Positions 21,002 to 29,154 of a DNA stretch of 64,000 bases are shown here, one piece after another; the stretch's first letter is position 1, and each line of letters starts with the position of its first letter. Origin of the DNA: Hymenobacter busanensis (GTDB lineage: Bacteria > Bacteroidota > Bacteroidia > Cytophagales > Hymenobacteraceae). Under the pieces are notes generated by a model. The model worked only from the letters and a program-made list of their open reading frames with translations, did no database searches and had not been told where the DNA came from. The translations under genes and the position numbers were made by a program. The DNA lies in the NCBI RefSeq assembly GCF_008727865.1, contig NZ_VTWU01000003.1:558001-622000 (forward strand), given 5' to 3'.

Positions 21002-21832
21002 ATGACCGAAATAATTTATTCACCGGAGTCGCCCTTGGCTTCGCCTCGCGCCTTCGGGCGGGCCGTGTTGGCCGATATAAAAGCTGTATTTCGCATCGGC
21101 TGGCAGCTTTTTGTGCGCAACCTAGTGGTGCAGTACCGGCAAAGTGTGCTAGGCTACCTGTGGCTGCTGCTGCCCCCACTGGTGCTGGCCTTGGTATGGA
21201 CGGTGCTAGGCCGGGCGCAGGTACTACGGACTCAGGCCTTAGCCGTGCCTTTTCCAGTGTACGTACTTGCAGGCGTGTTTTTGTGGCAGGGCTTCGTAGA
21301 AGCCCTCAACGGGCCATTGCAGCAACTATCGGCCGTGCGGCACACGCTGGCGAAAGTACGGGTGCCGCACGAGGCCTTCGTGGTGGCCGGTATGGGCGTG
21401 GTGGTGTTCAACTTAGCCATTCGGCTAGCGGTTTTGGTCGTAGCTATGTGGTGGTTTGAGGTGCCGTTTCGGGTTACCCTGGCGCTGGTGCCGCTGGGGG
21501 CGGCGGCCCTGCTGGCGCTGGGTTTGGCGCTGGGCTGGGGAGTAGCCGTGTTGGGCATGCTTTATTCCGATATCGGCAACGGGCTGAGCGTGGGCGTGAA
21601 CCTGTGGTTTCTCATTACGCCCGTGGTGTATGTGCTACCTGGGCACTACGCCCGTTATTTCAATCTGAACCCCGTAACGCCGCTGCTTACCACCACGCGC
21701 AACTGGCTGCTGCTGGGGGCATTGCCCCCCGCTCCGGGCTTCTGGACGGTGGCTGCCCTGGCCAGCATGGGGGTGGCGCTGGGCTGGCTAGCGTATCGCC
21801 TAGCCCAGCCTCACCTGGTAGTGCGGCTGTAG
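21002..21832 (+). CDS. ABC-2 type polysaccharide/teichoic-acid exporter permease
   Basis: Protein of 276 residues with six predicted membrane segments (YLWLLLPPLVLALVWTVLG, VYVLAGVFLWQGFVEAL, GVNLWFLITPVVYVLPG and others) and the Wzm/TagG-like motif VVQYRQSVLGYLW near the N terminus. It forms the inner-membrane channel of an ABC exporter together with the ATPase encoded 44 bp downstream, moving a completed lipid-linked glycan to the periplasm. Confidence 0.88.
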   Translation: MTEIIYSPESPLASPRAFGRAVLADIKAVFRIGWQLFVRNLVVQYRQSVLGYLWLLLPPLVLALVWTVLGRAQVLRTQALAVPFPVYVLAGVFLWQGFVEALNGPLQQLSAVRHTLAKVRVPHEAFVVAGMGVVVFNLAIRLAVLVVAMWWFEVPFRVTLALVPLGAAALLALGLALGWGVAVLGMLYSDIGNGLSVGVNLWFLITPVVYVLPGHYARYFNLNPVTPLLTTTRNWLLLGALPPAPGFWTVAALASMGVALGWLAYRLAQPHLVVRL

Positions 21833-21875
21833 TCTCGGCTGGCTTTTCCTGTGCTTTCACGCCGTAGTTCCCGCT

Positions 21876-23123
21876 TTGTTTTCTGATTCCGCCCCTTTGC
21901 CGCTGATTACGGTCAGCCAACTTTCCAAAAAGTTCTGCGCCAGGTTGCGCACCTCGCTCTGGTACGGGCTGCGCGACATGGCGGCCGAGGTGCTGCCCTG
22001 GCGCCCCCGGCGCCAGGCGCGGCTGCGGCCGCACGAGTTCTGGGGTCTGCAAGACGTGTCATTTGAATTGCGACCGGGCGAGGCGCTGGCCATCGTGGGC
22101 GCCAATGGTGCCGGCAAAAGCACCTTGCTCAAGCTCCTCAACGGCCTCATCAAGCCCGACGGCGGCCGAATTCACATCCGGGGCCAGGTGGGGGCGCTCA
22201 TCGAGTTGGGCGTGGGTCTCGACCCCGTTCTGAGCGGCCGCGAAAACGTGTTTGTGCGCGCGGCATTGCTGGGGTTTTCCCGGGCGCAGGTAGGCCCCCT
22301 GCTGGCCGACATCGAGGCCTTCGCGGGTCTGGGCGAGGCCATGGAGATGCCGGTCCAGTTTTACAGCTCCGGCATGGTGTCGCGGCTGGCTTACGCCGTA
22401 ACGGTGCACCTGCGCCCCGAAGTGCTGCTGGTGGACGAAGTGCTGGCCGTGGGCGACATGGACTTTCAGCGCAAGTGCATCAATCACATGCTGGCTTACC
22501 TAGCCGGCGGCGGCGCTATCGTGCTGGTCTCGCACAATCCTTACCACATTCAGGCTGTGTGCCAGCGCGGGCTGCTGCTGGAGCACGGGCAGGTTACGTT
22601 TGCTGGCACCGGCCTCGAAACCCTGGACCGCTACTTTGCCACGCAGCTTCAGGCCCCCGGCCAGGTCGGCAGCGCAGTGCCTACTGCCTCGGCCAGCCGG
22701 CCGGTAGTCATCCGTGGCTTGCAGTTTGAAGCACAGGGCGCGCCCGCCATTACCAATGGCTGCCCGCTGCGCGTGAGCTTGGCATACGAAGCGCACCATG
22801 CCATTGAAAATGTGGGCTGGGCCTTCTACATGTGGACCAACGACGGCCTGACCTGCGTCACCGGCGGCCTTCGCCTGGAGCCCGTGACCCTGCAGGCCGG
22901 CCACCACCAGCTAGCCTGCACCGTGGTTGACTTGCCGCTCACGGCGGGCGAATACGTCGTTAAGGCGGCCATTTTCGAGTTGCATTCGCAGCAGCCCCTG
23001 GCCCTGGTAGGCTGGGAAGATGCGCCTGTGTCGTTGCGGGTGGAGGGGAGCATTGATCTGGAAAAGAACTTCCAGTCCATGCTGCGGCAGCTGGTCACGC
23101 TAAACCTGAGTTGGCACAACTAA
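21876..23123 (+). CDS. ABC exporter ATPase with C-terminal Wzt-like glycan-binding domain
   Basis: About 415 residues. ATPase domain with Walker A GANGAGKSTLL, signature YSSGMVSRLAYA, Walker B EVLLVDEVLAVGD and switch His in VLVSHN. Residues about 255-400 form an extra beta-rich domain of the Wzt-C type that recognises the capped end of the O-polysaccharide. The reading frame has no suitable ATG; TTG at 21876 gives a complete N terminus (LITVSQLSKKF), while the first ATG would remove the first strands. It partners with the permease upstream. Confidence 0.88.
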   Translation: MFSDSAPLPLITVSQLSKKFCARLRTSLWYGLRDMAAEVLPWRPRRQARLRPHEFWGLQDVSFELRPGEALAIVGANGAGKSTLLKLLNGLIKPDGGRIHIRGQVGALIELGVGLDPVLSGRENVFVRAALLGFSRAQVGPLLADIEAFAGLGEAMEMPVQFYSSGMVSRLAYAVTVHLRPEVLLVDEVLAVGDMDFQRKCINHMLAYLAGGGAIVLVSHNPYHIQAVCQRGLLLEHGQVTFAGTGLETLDRYFATQLQAPGQVGSAVPTASASRPVVIRGLQFEAQGAPAITNGCPLRVSLAYEAHHAIENVGWAFYMWTNDGLTCVTGGLRLEPVTLQAGHHQLACTVVDLPLTAGEYVVKAAIFELHSQQPLALVGWEDAPVSLRVEGSIDLEKNFQSMLRQLVTLNLSWHN

Positions 23124-23168
23124 AGAGTCTGCCGTGCCATCTCCAGAGGCTCGTTGACCGGCGTGGCG

Positions 23169-24050
23169 TTACGCAAACAGCCGGCGTTGCAGCGCGCGCA
23201 GCAGTCGGCCGGGCCGCAGGCGGTTGCCTACTTCGGCCAGCAGCTCTTGGTGCGAAAGCGAGGCTGCCGACGGTAGCCCACCGGCGGCGCGCGGCAAGGG
23301 GGCGGGCCACGTTACGTGGGCGGGTTCCACGGCGTTGGCCACGGCGCGGCGGCCAGTGGCTAGTACCGCCTTACGCGGACTCCAGCCTGGCTTGGTTTCG
23401 GGGTAGCGCACCACGGTAATGCTATCGAAATGCGGGGCTAGTAGGTGCACGAAATGCCCCACTTGCGGCGATACTAGGTTCTCGTGGGTTTTGCCGGTGT
23501 CGCGCTCGGTCCAGGTCCAGCTGCTGCCCGTTATCAGCAGACTGCCGTTAAACAAGTCGTCGTCCTCGTAATACGTAACCGTAGTGTTGCGCAGGTCCTC
23601 AAGGTCGAGCACCGGAATGAAGATGGCGCCGCCGGGGCGTGTCCATTCCACCATGTTGGCCACCACCTGTTCTACCTCCTTCACCGACTCGACGTAGGCG
23701 TAGGCGGCCCACATGCACGACACCAATGACCAGGCGCTGTGCCACTCCGGCACCACCTGCCGAAAATCACCCTGCCGAAAAAACAGCGCGTCGGGGCTGG
23801 TAGCGGCGGCCCGCTCCAGCATGGCCGGCGAGAGGTCGAAGCCTGCCCGCGCCACTCCCGGAAACTGGCTCAGGAAATAGCCGGTGCCGCAGCCAATGTC
23901 CAGCCACCGGCTGTCGGGGCCAAGTTGCGCGCGCATCAGGTTCAGCTCAAAATCGACGTTAATTTTCGTGTGGGGTAGCAGCAGGAAACGGTTGTCGTAG
24001 GCTTCGGCGTAGCTGCTGTCGTAGATGTGGTGTACGTCGTTGGTTTTCAT
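23169..24050 (-). CDS. SAM-dependent methyltransferase of the polysaccharide cluster
   Basis: Protein of 293 residues with class I motifs: WLDIGCGTGYFLSQF (motif I), ARAGFDLSPAMLERA (acidic strand 2) and a post-motif region PGGAIFIPVLD. The target is unknown. Its place beside an ABC exporter with a Wzt-like tail fits either glycan end-capping or sugar modification. It is on the same strand as, and 115 bp downstream of, the acyltransferase gene; the gap holds GC-rich hairpins (around 24067-24096). Confidence 0.78.
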   Translation of the reverse strand: MKTNDVHHIYDSSYAEAYDNRFLLLPHTKINVDFELNLMRAQLGPDSRWLDIGCGTGYFLSQFPGVARAGFDLSPAMLERAAATSPDALFFRQGDFRQVVPEWHSAWSLVSCMWAAYAYVESVKEVEQVVANMVEWTRPGGAIFIPVLDLEDLRNTTVTYYEDDDLFNGSLLITGSSWTWTERDTGKTHENLVSPQVGHFVHLLAPHFDSITVVRYPETKPGWSPRKAVLATGRRAVANAVEPAHVTWPAPLPRAAGGLPSAASLSHQELLAEVGNRLRPGRLLRALQRRLFA

Positions 24051-24165
24051 ACTGAAATATTGATCAGCGGGCGGGAATACGCCCGCCTGCGGGCGGCAAT
24101 ACAGCCGAAGAAATTAACGGGAAAGCCCGGCTGTATGACAGCCAGTGTCGGGGAATTTCCCGCCA

Positions 24166-25326
24166 TCAGGCGGGCACGGCTATGAGCGTAGGCTTGGCCT
24201 GTTTGGCCCTGAAGAACTGGTTAAGCGGGTGCTCTACCCATTTGTACAGAGCCAGGGAAACCGCAATACCCACCGCCAGCCGTACCCAAGTATTGTCCGT
24301 GACGTAGGTAGTAAAGGCGTTTTTGTACGGTCCCCCGTGAATCAGGTAAAACACGTAGGAGGCTTTACCCAGCCAGTGTGCCGTTTTGGTTTCGAGTACC
24401 CGGCGCAACAGGCTCTGCTCCCCGGTCAGTCCGGCCAGCAGTACGGCAATGAAAAACGGCAGGGCCAACAGCTGCAATAGGCCCGCCGGTACGTACCAGA
24501 TGGCTTGGGTCGGGTGGCTGTTCATGCCCCCGATCAAATACTGGGAACACGCCATAATACCGATAATAGCCAGACTACCGATAAGCGTACAGCGCCGCAC
24601 AGAACGCCCTGCTGGCTGCCGCCGCAGCCACACGGCCAAGGCAACACCCATAATAAAGTCCGTGGCCCGCCCAAAATAGGTGAAGCCAATCATGAATCGG
24701 GTAGATTCCATGAACCGGTATATCTGCACGTGCATACCGACCAGCACCAGGCCCACTACCAAAGCTACCACGGGCCAGATAACGAGGAAAATGGCGCGCC
24801 GCCGCACGAGCAACAGCAGCAGGGGCGCCGACAGGTAGAACGTCTCTTCCACCGTCAGCGTCCAGGCAGTAGGCAGTTCGCCCAGGATCAGCTGGCCGAA
24901 AAAAGCGCGGGTAAGGGTAAGGTTGGCCAGTACGACGAACAGCCGGTCTTTCCAAGTGTACGTATCTACCCACGCAGAACTGACATAGGGTAGTCGAAGC
25001 GCATACTGGACGAATACGCCAGCCGTCAGCAGGAAGAAAATCGGGTAAATGCGGGCAAATCGATTGCGCAGGTACACCCGCCACCAACCCGGCGTGAGCG
25101 TCACCCAGTCCATGTAGCGGTGGGCAATCAAAAAGCCGCTCAAGACGAAGAATATGGTCACGCCAATAAACCATTGCTTGACAAAGCCTTGCAAATAGCT
25201 CGGAGGCGTTAGCTCAGCTACGTGGAAAAAGAAGACCATGCCCGCCGCTACCGCCCGCAAACCCGTTAGGGCAGGAAAGTAGCGTTGCGTCGAAGCAGCT
25301 TGGGGTAGGGAATACGAGTGGGGCAC
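24166..25326 (-). CDS. Membrane acyltransferase, acyltransferase-3 (OafA/YrhL-like) family
   Basis: Protein of 386 residues with about ten membrane segments. N-terminal motif RYFPALTGLRAVAAGMVFFFHV holds the conserved R and catalytic-type His of the family; IFFVLSGFLIAHRY, FARIYPIF and WTLTVEETFYL are also family hallmarks. It probably O-acetylates (or acylates) a surface polysaccharide using cytoplasmic acyl-CoA. It is followed by the methyltransferase gene. Confidence 0.88.
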   Translation of the reverse strand: MPHSYSLPQAASTQRYFPALTGLRAVAAGMVFFFHVAELTPPSYLQGFVKQWFIGVTIFFVLSGFLIAHRYMDWVTLTPGWWRVYLRNRFARIYPIFFLLTAGVFVQYALRLPYVSSAWVDTYTWKDRLFVVLANLTLTRAFFGQLILGELPTAWTLTVEETFYLSAPLLLLLVRRRAIFLVIWPVVALVVGLVLVGMHVQIYRFMESTRFMIGFTYFGRATDFIMGVALAVWLRRQPAGRSVRRCTLIGSLAIIGIMACSQYLIGGMNSHPTQAIWYVPAGLLQLLALPFFIAVLLAGLTGEQSLLRRVLETKTAHWLGKASYVFYLIHGGPYKNAFTTYVTDNTWVRLAVGIAVSLALYKWVEHPLNQFFRAKQAKPTLIAVPA

Positions 25327-25449
25327 GCGGCAACTGGTTATTGGGAGCTGACAAGTAACCTGATGGGTTGAAAAACCGATGGCAGGGCCGCTTTTACCGT
25401 CACTGCCCCTGCTTAGGCTAGCACCCTTGTGCCCACCTGTGCAGTTCTG

Positions 25450-26400
25450 TCAGGCAAGAGGAGCGCGTCTTCTTGCAAAGCGGTAAGCTCCGCTAATCAA
25501 GCGGTGGCTGATCGTTAACGGGGCTAGGTACAAGGCAATCGACAGGTGCCGAAGCAGGTTAAGACTCTCTCGATGCTTGTAGCTATGATAGGCATAGCGG
25601 AAGTGACTGGAAGCTTGCCGCTGTTGAAAGACCCGCCGTTCTGACCAGGTTAGCTGCTGCTGATAATGCAAAAGCAAATGAGGACCGTCATGAAAGCTCA
25701 GCTCGTGTACTACGGCGGCATAGTCGCGCCCGTCGTAGATGTTTTGATCGTGTATGCGCTTTTGCCAGTGGGGCGTCAACGTAAAAGCCGCGGTTATGGG
25801 CCGTTGTAGCACGAGGTCCAGCAACAGGCTCCAATCGTCGGCAATCAGCATCTGCTCGTTCCAGCCGTTAGTCAGCGCATTGCGCCGCATGAGTAATGCC
25901 GACGACGGAGCCGGGCATGTTTCGATCATCAGACGCCTTGTTTGGGCGGCATTCAGCAGCCACCAGTTGCCAACAGACTTGGTTAAATAACGCTGTTGAG
26001 TAGAAACGTAGTGACAGAAAATTTCAAGAGAATTGGGCCCCCTGTTGGGCTGCCAGTTCATAAATACGAGGTCGGCTTGGTGCTTCTGCAACTGGTTAAC
26101 GCCCGCGCTCAAAAAATCTGGATTCCAGATATCATCCGAATCCAACGAGGCGAGGAATTCCCCGTGGCACTGCCGCAGGCCCAAATTGCGAGCAGCGGCT
26201 TGCCCTTTGTTGGACTGGTGGTAGTACTCGACTTCCGGAAAGGCACTTACGACTTGGCGTGTGGTGTCCGTTGACCCATCGTCTACTACGATAATCTGTT
26301 TGAAGGGGTAGTCCTGTGCTAAAACGCTTTTGATAGCATCAGCTACTAAATGCGCCCGATTATAGGTTGGAATAATGATAGAAACAAGTTTGGATTGCAT
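25450..26400 (-). CDS. GT2-family glycosyltransferase
   Basis: Protein of 316 residues, GT-A fold: SIIIPTYNRAHLVADAI at the N terminus, VVDDGSTDTT, GQAAARNLGL and the metal-binding LASLDSDDIW (DxD-like). The C-terminal third has no membrane segment, suggesting a soluble or peripheral enzyme. It is the last chromosomal gene before the prophage and the first of a three-gene minus-strand run with the acyltransferase and methyltransferase. Confidence 0.87.
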   Translation of the reverse strand: MQSKLVSIIIPTYNRAHLVADAIKSVLAQDYPFKQIIVVDDGSTDTTRQVVSAFPEVEYYHQSNKGQAAARNLGLRQCHGEFLASLDSDDIWNPDFLSAGVNQLQKHQADLVFMNWQPNRGPNSLEIFCHYVSTQQRYLTKSVGNWWLLNAAQTRRLMIETCPAPSSALLMRRNALTNGWNEQMLIADDWSLLLDLVLQRPITAAFTLTPHWQKRIHDQNIYDGRDYAAVVHELSFHDGPHLLLHYQQQLTWSERRVFQQRQASSHFRYAYHSYKHRESLNLLRHLSIALYLAPLTISHRLISGAYRFARRRAPLA

Positions 26401-26764
26401 ACGAAGTATCCTTACAAATCAGATAGGAGTTGGTTAGGAGGTACAAAAACCCACAGGCATCTCACGCAGCAAGCCAGTGTCAAATCCGCCTGAGGGCAGT
26501 ATAGAGCTATCAGTTGCTAGGTATACACACCCAAAATGATGTGGGTAGAGTATTGGTCAAAGTTAATGGTATTTTCGGCTACTGAGCTTAGACGAACTCA
26601 AGCGCGTGAGGCCCCGTAAGGATTCGGGCCGTTTGGCTACGCCATTAGTGCTTTAAACCTGACCAGTCGCAAGAATCTCCATTGAAATAAATAGAGTTCC
26701 TGGTGTCGAGTCCAAGCCTTCAATGACAAGGTTGTATTGCCTGAATTGTCTTTTGAGAAATGAA
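26401..26764. other. Chromosome-prophage intergenic stretch
   Basis: About 360 bp upstream of the GT2 gene without a supported gene. It presumably holds the GT2 promoter; nothing else is recognised. Confidence 0.45.
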
Positions 26765-26795
26765 GAACCGCGTTTCCGAAGCAGAAACGCGGTTC
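26765..26795 (-). terminator. Hairpin of the 15746 family, likely old tRNA terminator
   Basis: Perfect 12-bp arms gaaccgcgtttc / gaaacgcggttc with a 7-nt loop. Read on the minus strand it follows the candidate tRNA 3' end and is followed by a T-rich run (ttcatttctc), as a terminator for a minus-strand tRNA would be. Confidence 0.55.
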
Positions 26796-26799
26796 CAAG

Positions 26800-26816
26800 T
26801 AGCCGCGACGGGAATC
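26800..26816 (-). other. Candidate attL: 3' end of a tRNA gene
   Basis: On the minus strand this reads gattcccgtcgcggcta, which fits the end of a tRNA: T-loop GATT, T-stem CCCGT, acceptor strand CGCGGCT and discriminator A. No tRNA body lies to its right, where the prophage begins. This is the pattern left by integration into a tRNA 3' end. Prediction: the full tRNA is at the far prophage end, outside the window. Confidence 0.45.
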
Positions 26817-26893
26817 TGAGGGGGCTAGGTAATGTCTTTCGTTTCAGCAAGTTGCGGCCGGAGCCCAACCGTGAGTGACCGATGCGGTGACCG

Positions 26894-27418
26894 TTACGCC
26901 GTTTTCCGCTGCGGCTCGTCGGCTTGCTCCCCCCGCCCGCTCACCCACATGTGGGCTTGGGGTTCGGGCGTGGTGCAGGCCGTGGGACGCATGGAAATCG
27001 GGGTAGCCGGGCCGGCTGTTTCATCGACCACTAGAGGCTTTCGGAGATACTCCTTGTCCTCGCGCAAGTCCTGAATGACGGCGTTCTGCAACACGATGGT
27101 TTCCTCCAGCTGCTTGATGTACTTGCCCGTCAGGCTGGCTTCTTCCGCCGTGAAGGCGTGGGGCTCGGCTTCCGGGGTGGGGTAGGGGGCCGCGGGGGCC
27201 GAGCCCCGCAACATGGCGCCGTTGCCGGTCAGCAACCAGTCGGGGTTCAGGGTGGGGTAGGAGCCCAGCATGGCCGCAATGACGCCGGCCTTGGGTTCTG
27301 TTCCGCTCTCGATGCTCGATAGAGTGGTTTGCTTAATGCCCGTCCGCTTGAACAAGTCGGTTTGGGTTAGGCCCATCTCTTCTCTGAACCTCTTGATGCG
27401 ACTGCCTATGTGTTCCAT
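26894..27418 (-). CDS. Phage repressor, XRE-type HTH protein
   Basis: Protein of 174 residues. An N-terminal helix-turn-helix (IGSRIKRFREEMGLTQTDLF, TGIKQTTLSSIESG) is followed by TLNPDWLLTGNGAML, a stretch seen in Bacteroidota phage regulators. A coiled region (SLTGKYIKQLEETIVLQNAV) probably makes it dimerise. Unlike LexA/CI repressors it has no S24 peptidase domain; a separate S24 protein is encoded at 29155. It is divergent from the early operon, and the region between holds repeated 16-bp operator-like sites. Confidence 0.85.
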   Translation of the reverse strand: MEHIGSRIKRFREEMGLTQTDLFKRTGIKQTTLSSIESGTEPKAGVIAAMLGSYPTLNPDWLLTGNGAMLRGSAPAAPYPTPEAEPHAFTAEEASLTGKYIKQLEETIVLQNAVIQDLREDKEYLRKPLVVDETAGPATPISMRPTACTTPEPQAHMWVSGRGEQADEPQRKTA

Positions 27419-27440
27419 AGCAAGTTGTCGTTAAGATTGT

Positions 27441-27528
27441 GTCCAAAACTTTGGTATTACCGTACAGCTTTGGTATGTTTACTGCCGAAGCATCGGTAAT
27501 ACGATGCAACAATACCGAAGTTTTGGCG
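27441..27528. promoter_or_regulatory. Operator cluster of the immunity region
   Basis: Four 16-bp sites related to TACCGAA-NN-TTCGGTA: gtccaaaactttggta (27441-27456), a half-matching site ending gctttggta (27460-27475), tgccgaagcatcggta (27483-27498) and taccgaagttttggcg (27513-27528). They fill the gap between the repressor and the first early gene, as CI/Cro operators do. A perfect site of the same kind lies at 28540-28555. Confidence 0.65.
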
Positions 27529-27554
27529 AAGTACAAACGAAAAGGCGATAATTC

Positions 27555-27779
27555 ATGCCCAAAGCCCTCAAAACCCCCGAAGAGAAAGCGGTATTTCGGT
27601 ATCGCGTGGAGCAGGTAAAACCGCGCCTGAAACGCTACGCGGCCCTGTTGGTGACCTCGCAGCACCCCGAAATCAGTGCCGAGCGCGTCTACAATGTATT
27701 GCGGACTCCGGTGCGCTGCTACGACGACGAAGTGCTGAACGCCCTGGAAGAACTTGCCAACCTCAAAGTAGCCGCGTAA
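27555..27779 (+). CDS. Small early phage protein, position of Cro
   Basis: Protein of 74 residues (MPKALKTPEEKAVFRYRVEQ ...), strongly basic at its N-terminal half. It is the first gene divergent from the repressor, across the operator cluster, which is the place of Cro. No helix-turn-helix is obvious. Its stop overlaps the start of the next gene (TAATG), so the two are translationally coupled. Confidence 0.7.
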   Translation: MPKALKTPEEKAVFRYRVEQVKPRLKRYAALLVTSQHPEISAERVYNVLRTPVRCYDDEVLNALEELANLKVAA

Positions 27780-28489
27780 TGGAACAGCTCGTGTATCCCA
27801 CCCGCAAAGGCAACGCCGCCACCGATACGCTGCGCGTCGCCAAAGCCTTCGGCAAATCCCACAAAGCCGTGCTCAAAGCCTTTGACAGCCTGGGCTGTGA
27901 CGCCGAATTCAATCGGCTCAATTTTGCGCCGATTGAATACAAGGATAGCCGCAACCGCAACCAGCGGGCCGTGATGATGACCAAAGACGGGTTTGCCTTC
28001 TTGGTGATGGGCTTCACCGGCAAAAAGGCCGCGAAGTTCAAGCAGGACTACATCGAACGGTTCAACTTGATGGAGTCGGAGCTTCGGCAGGTATCGACGG
28101 ATGCGCCGGTAATTAACCTGCTGGAGCACACCCAGCGCGAAGTACAGGTGGCCAACTCCAAGAGCATCAACAACCACCAATACCTGATTGGCGGCGTGGG
28201 CTCGGTCATCGACTACAACCGCAAGAACTGCCAGCTGCACACCGGCAAACGCCCGAATGAGATTGTAAAGGCCGCCAAGGAGGCCGGGCTGCCCGCCAAG
28301 CTACGGGTATCAGCGAAGGAAGTATTGCGGCATACGCAGCCCGAAACCGCTTGCGCCATGTCGTTGGCGGATCAGATGGTGCGCTGCGGAGCGGACATTG
28401 AACAAGCCGCAGCCGTCACCAACCAAGCCAAGCAGGTATTTGCCGGCATGATGCGGCTCGGCTTCAAGCCGTCGCAGTTGGCGGCCTGA
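27779..28489 (+). CDS. Rha-family phage regulatory protein
   Basis: Protein of 236 residues. Residues about 15-105 match the Rha domain: DTLRVAKAFGKSHKAVLKAF, NRNQRAVMMTKDGFAFLVMG, FTGKKAAKFKQDYIERFNLM. Rha proteins affect lysogeny or host-factor dependence in temperate phages. The C-terminal half (LIGGVGSVIDYNRKNCQLHT onward) is of unknown role. It is second in the early operon, overlapping the previous gene by 1 nt. Confidence 0.8.
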   Translation: MEQLVYPTRKGNAATDTLRVAKAFGKSHKAVLKAFDSLGCDAEFNRLNFAPIEYKDSRNRNQRAVMMTKDGFAFLVMGFTGKKAAKFKQDYIERFNLMESELRQVSTDAPVINLLEHTQREVQVANSKSINNHQYLIGGVGSVIDYNRKNCQLHTGKRPNEIVKAAKEAGLPAKLRVSAKEVLRHTQPETACAMSLADQMVRCGADIEQAAAVTNQAKQVFAGMMRLGFKPSQLAA

Positions 28490-28530
28490 TATTTTTTTGC
28501 CCGCTCCTAACGAAATATTGTTAGCACCGT

Positions 28531-28561
28531 ATTGCATGTTACCGAAACTTCGGTATACTTG
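28531..28561 (+). promoter_or_regulatory. Promoter with a perfect repressor operator between its boxes
   Basis: ATTG (28531-28534) and TATACTTG (28554-28561) form a Bacteroidota-type promoter (TTTG / TAnnTTTG) with usual spacing. Between and overlapping the boxes is taccgaaacttcggta (28540-28555), a perfect 16-bp palindrome. It drives the gene at 28605 and probably the following early genes. Confidence 0.6.
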
Positions 28562-28604
28562 CATCATCAACAGCAACACACCCCACCTCTCTTCCCTACC
28601 CGCC

Positions 28605-28823
28605 ATGAGCGACCAGACCGCCGCCCCGATTACGCACCGCATGAAACTGCTACTGGCGGAGCGGGCTGGCGAAGCCTTGGGGTTGCCGGGCGACTTCAAG
28701 CCGGCTGAGGTGCGTGCCTTTCTGGCCATCGACCGCAGCGCCGCCATTCAGGAAGAGCAGTTGCGGGCCGCTGGTTGGCCGCTTCCGACGGACGGACTGC
28801 TGCTCGACGACCTCCCCTTTTAA
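28605..28823 (+). CDS. Small early phage protein
   Basis: Protein of 72 residues (MSDQTAAPITHRMKLLLAER ...), acidic C terminus ending LLLDDLPF. The start at 28605 follows the promoter and operator by about 45 bp; the longer open frame would run through the operator. No family recognised. It heads the second repressor-controlled unit. Confidence 0.6.
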   Translation: MSDQTAAPITHRMKLLLAERAGEALGLPGDFKPAEVRAFLAIDRSAAIQEEQLRAAGWPLPTDGLLLDDLPF

Positions 28824-28889
28824 ACACACCGCGGCCCCGCTGCTGGACACAACGGGGCCGCTACACAAAAACCTTTCACTCCCACAAAG

Positions 28890-29141
28890 ATGCTACACAT
28901 CAACCACACTCCCGACACCAACCGCGTCAACCCGGCGGAATACCGCTACCTGCGCACCACGGCCCACCAGCTGCACCAGCCCGGCACCTGCTTTTGGGGT
29001 ACGGTGCGCGCCGTGGTCGTCTCGGCATCGGTGGCGCTGGGCCTGGACCTGACGCAAGAAGAAAAAGCGCTGCGCACCCAGGCGGCTCAGCCCACTATGA
29101 CGCTCTCCCACTACTACGACGAGGGGCAGAAGGCCCTGTAA
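28890..29141 (+). CDS. Hypothetical phage protein
   Basis: Protein of 83 residues with a short hydrophobic stretch (CFWGTVRAVVVSASVALGL) that may be one membrane segment. It lies 66 bp after the previous gene on the same strand. No family recognised. Confidence 0.55.
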   Translation: MLHINHTPDTNRVNPAEYRYLRTTAHQLHQPGTCFWGTVRAVVVSASVALGLDLTQEEKALRTQAAQPTMTLSHYYDEGQKAL

Positions 29142-29154
29142 CGCTGCTACGATC

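Noticed and set aside
24067-24173. GC-rich inverted repeats between the methyltransferase and acyltransferase genes
   Set aside because: Stems such as cccgcc/ggcggg are short and lack T tracts, so neither terminator nor operator can be supported.
26832-27074. 80-codon plus-strand frame next to the attL candidate
   Set aside because: Mostly antisense to the end of the repressor gene, with Arg/Ser-rich shadow composition.
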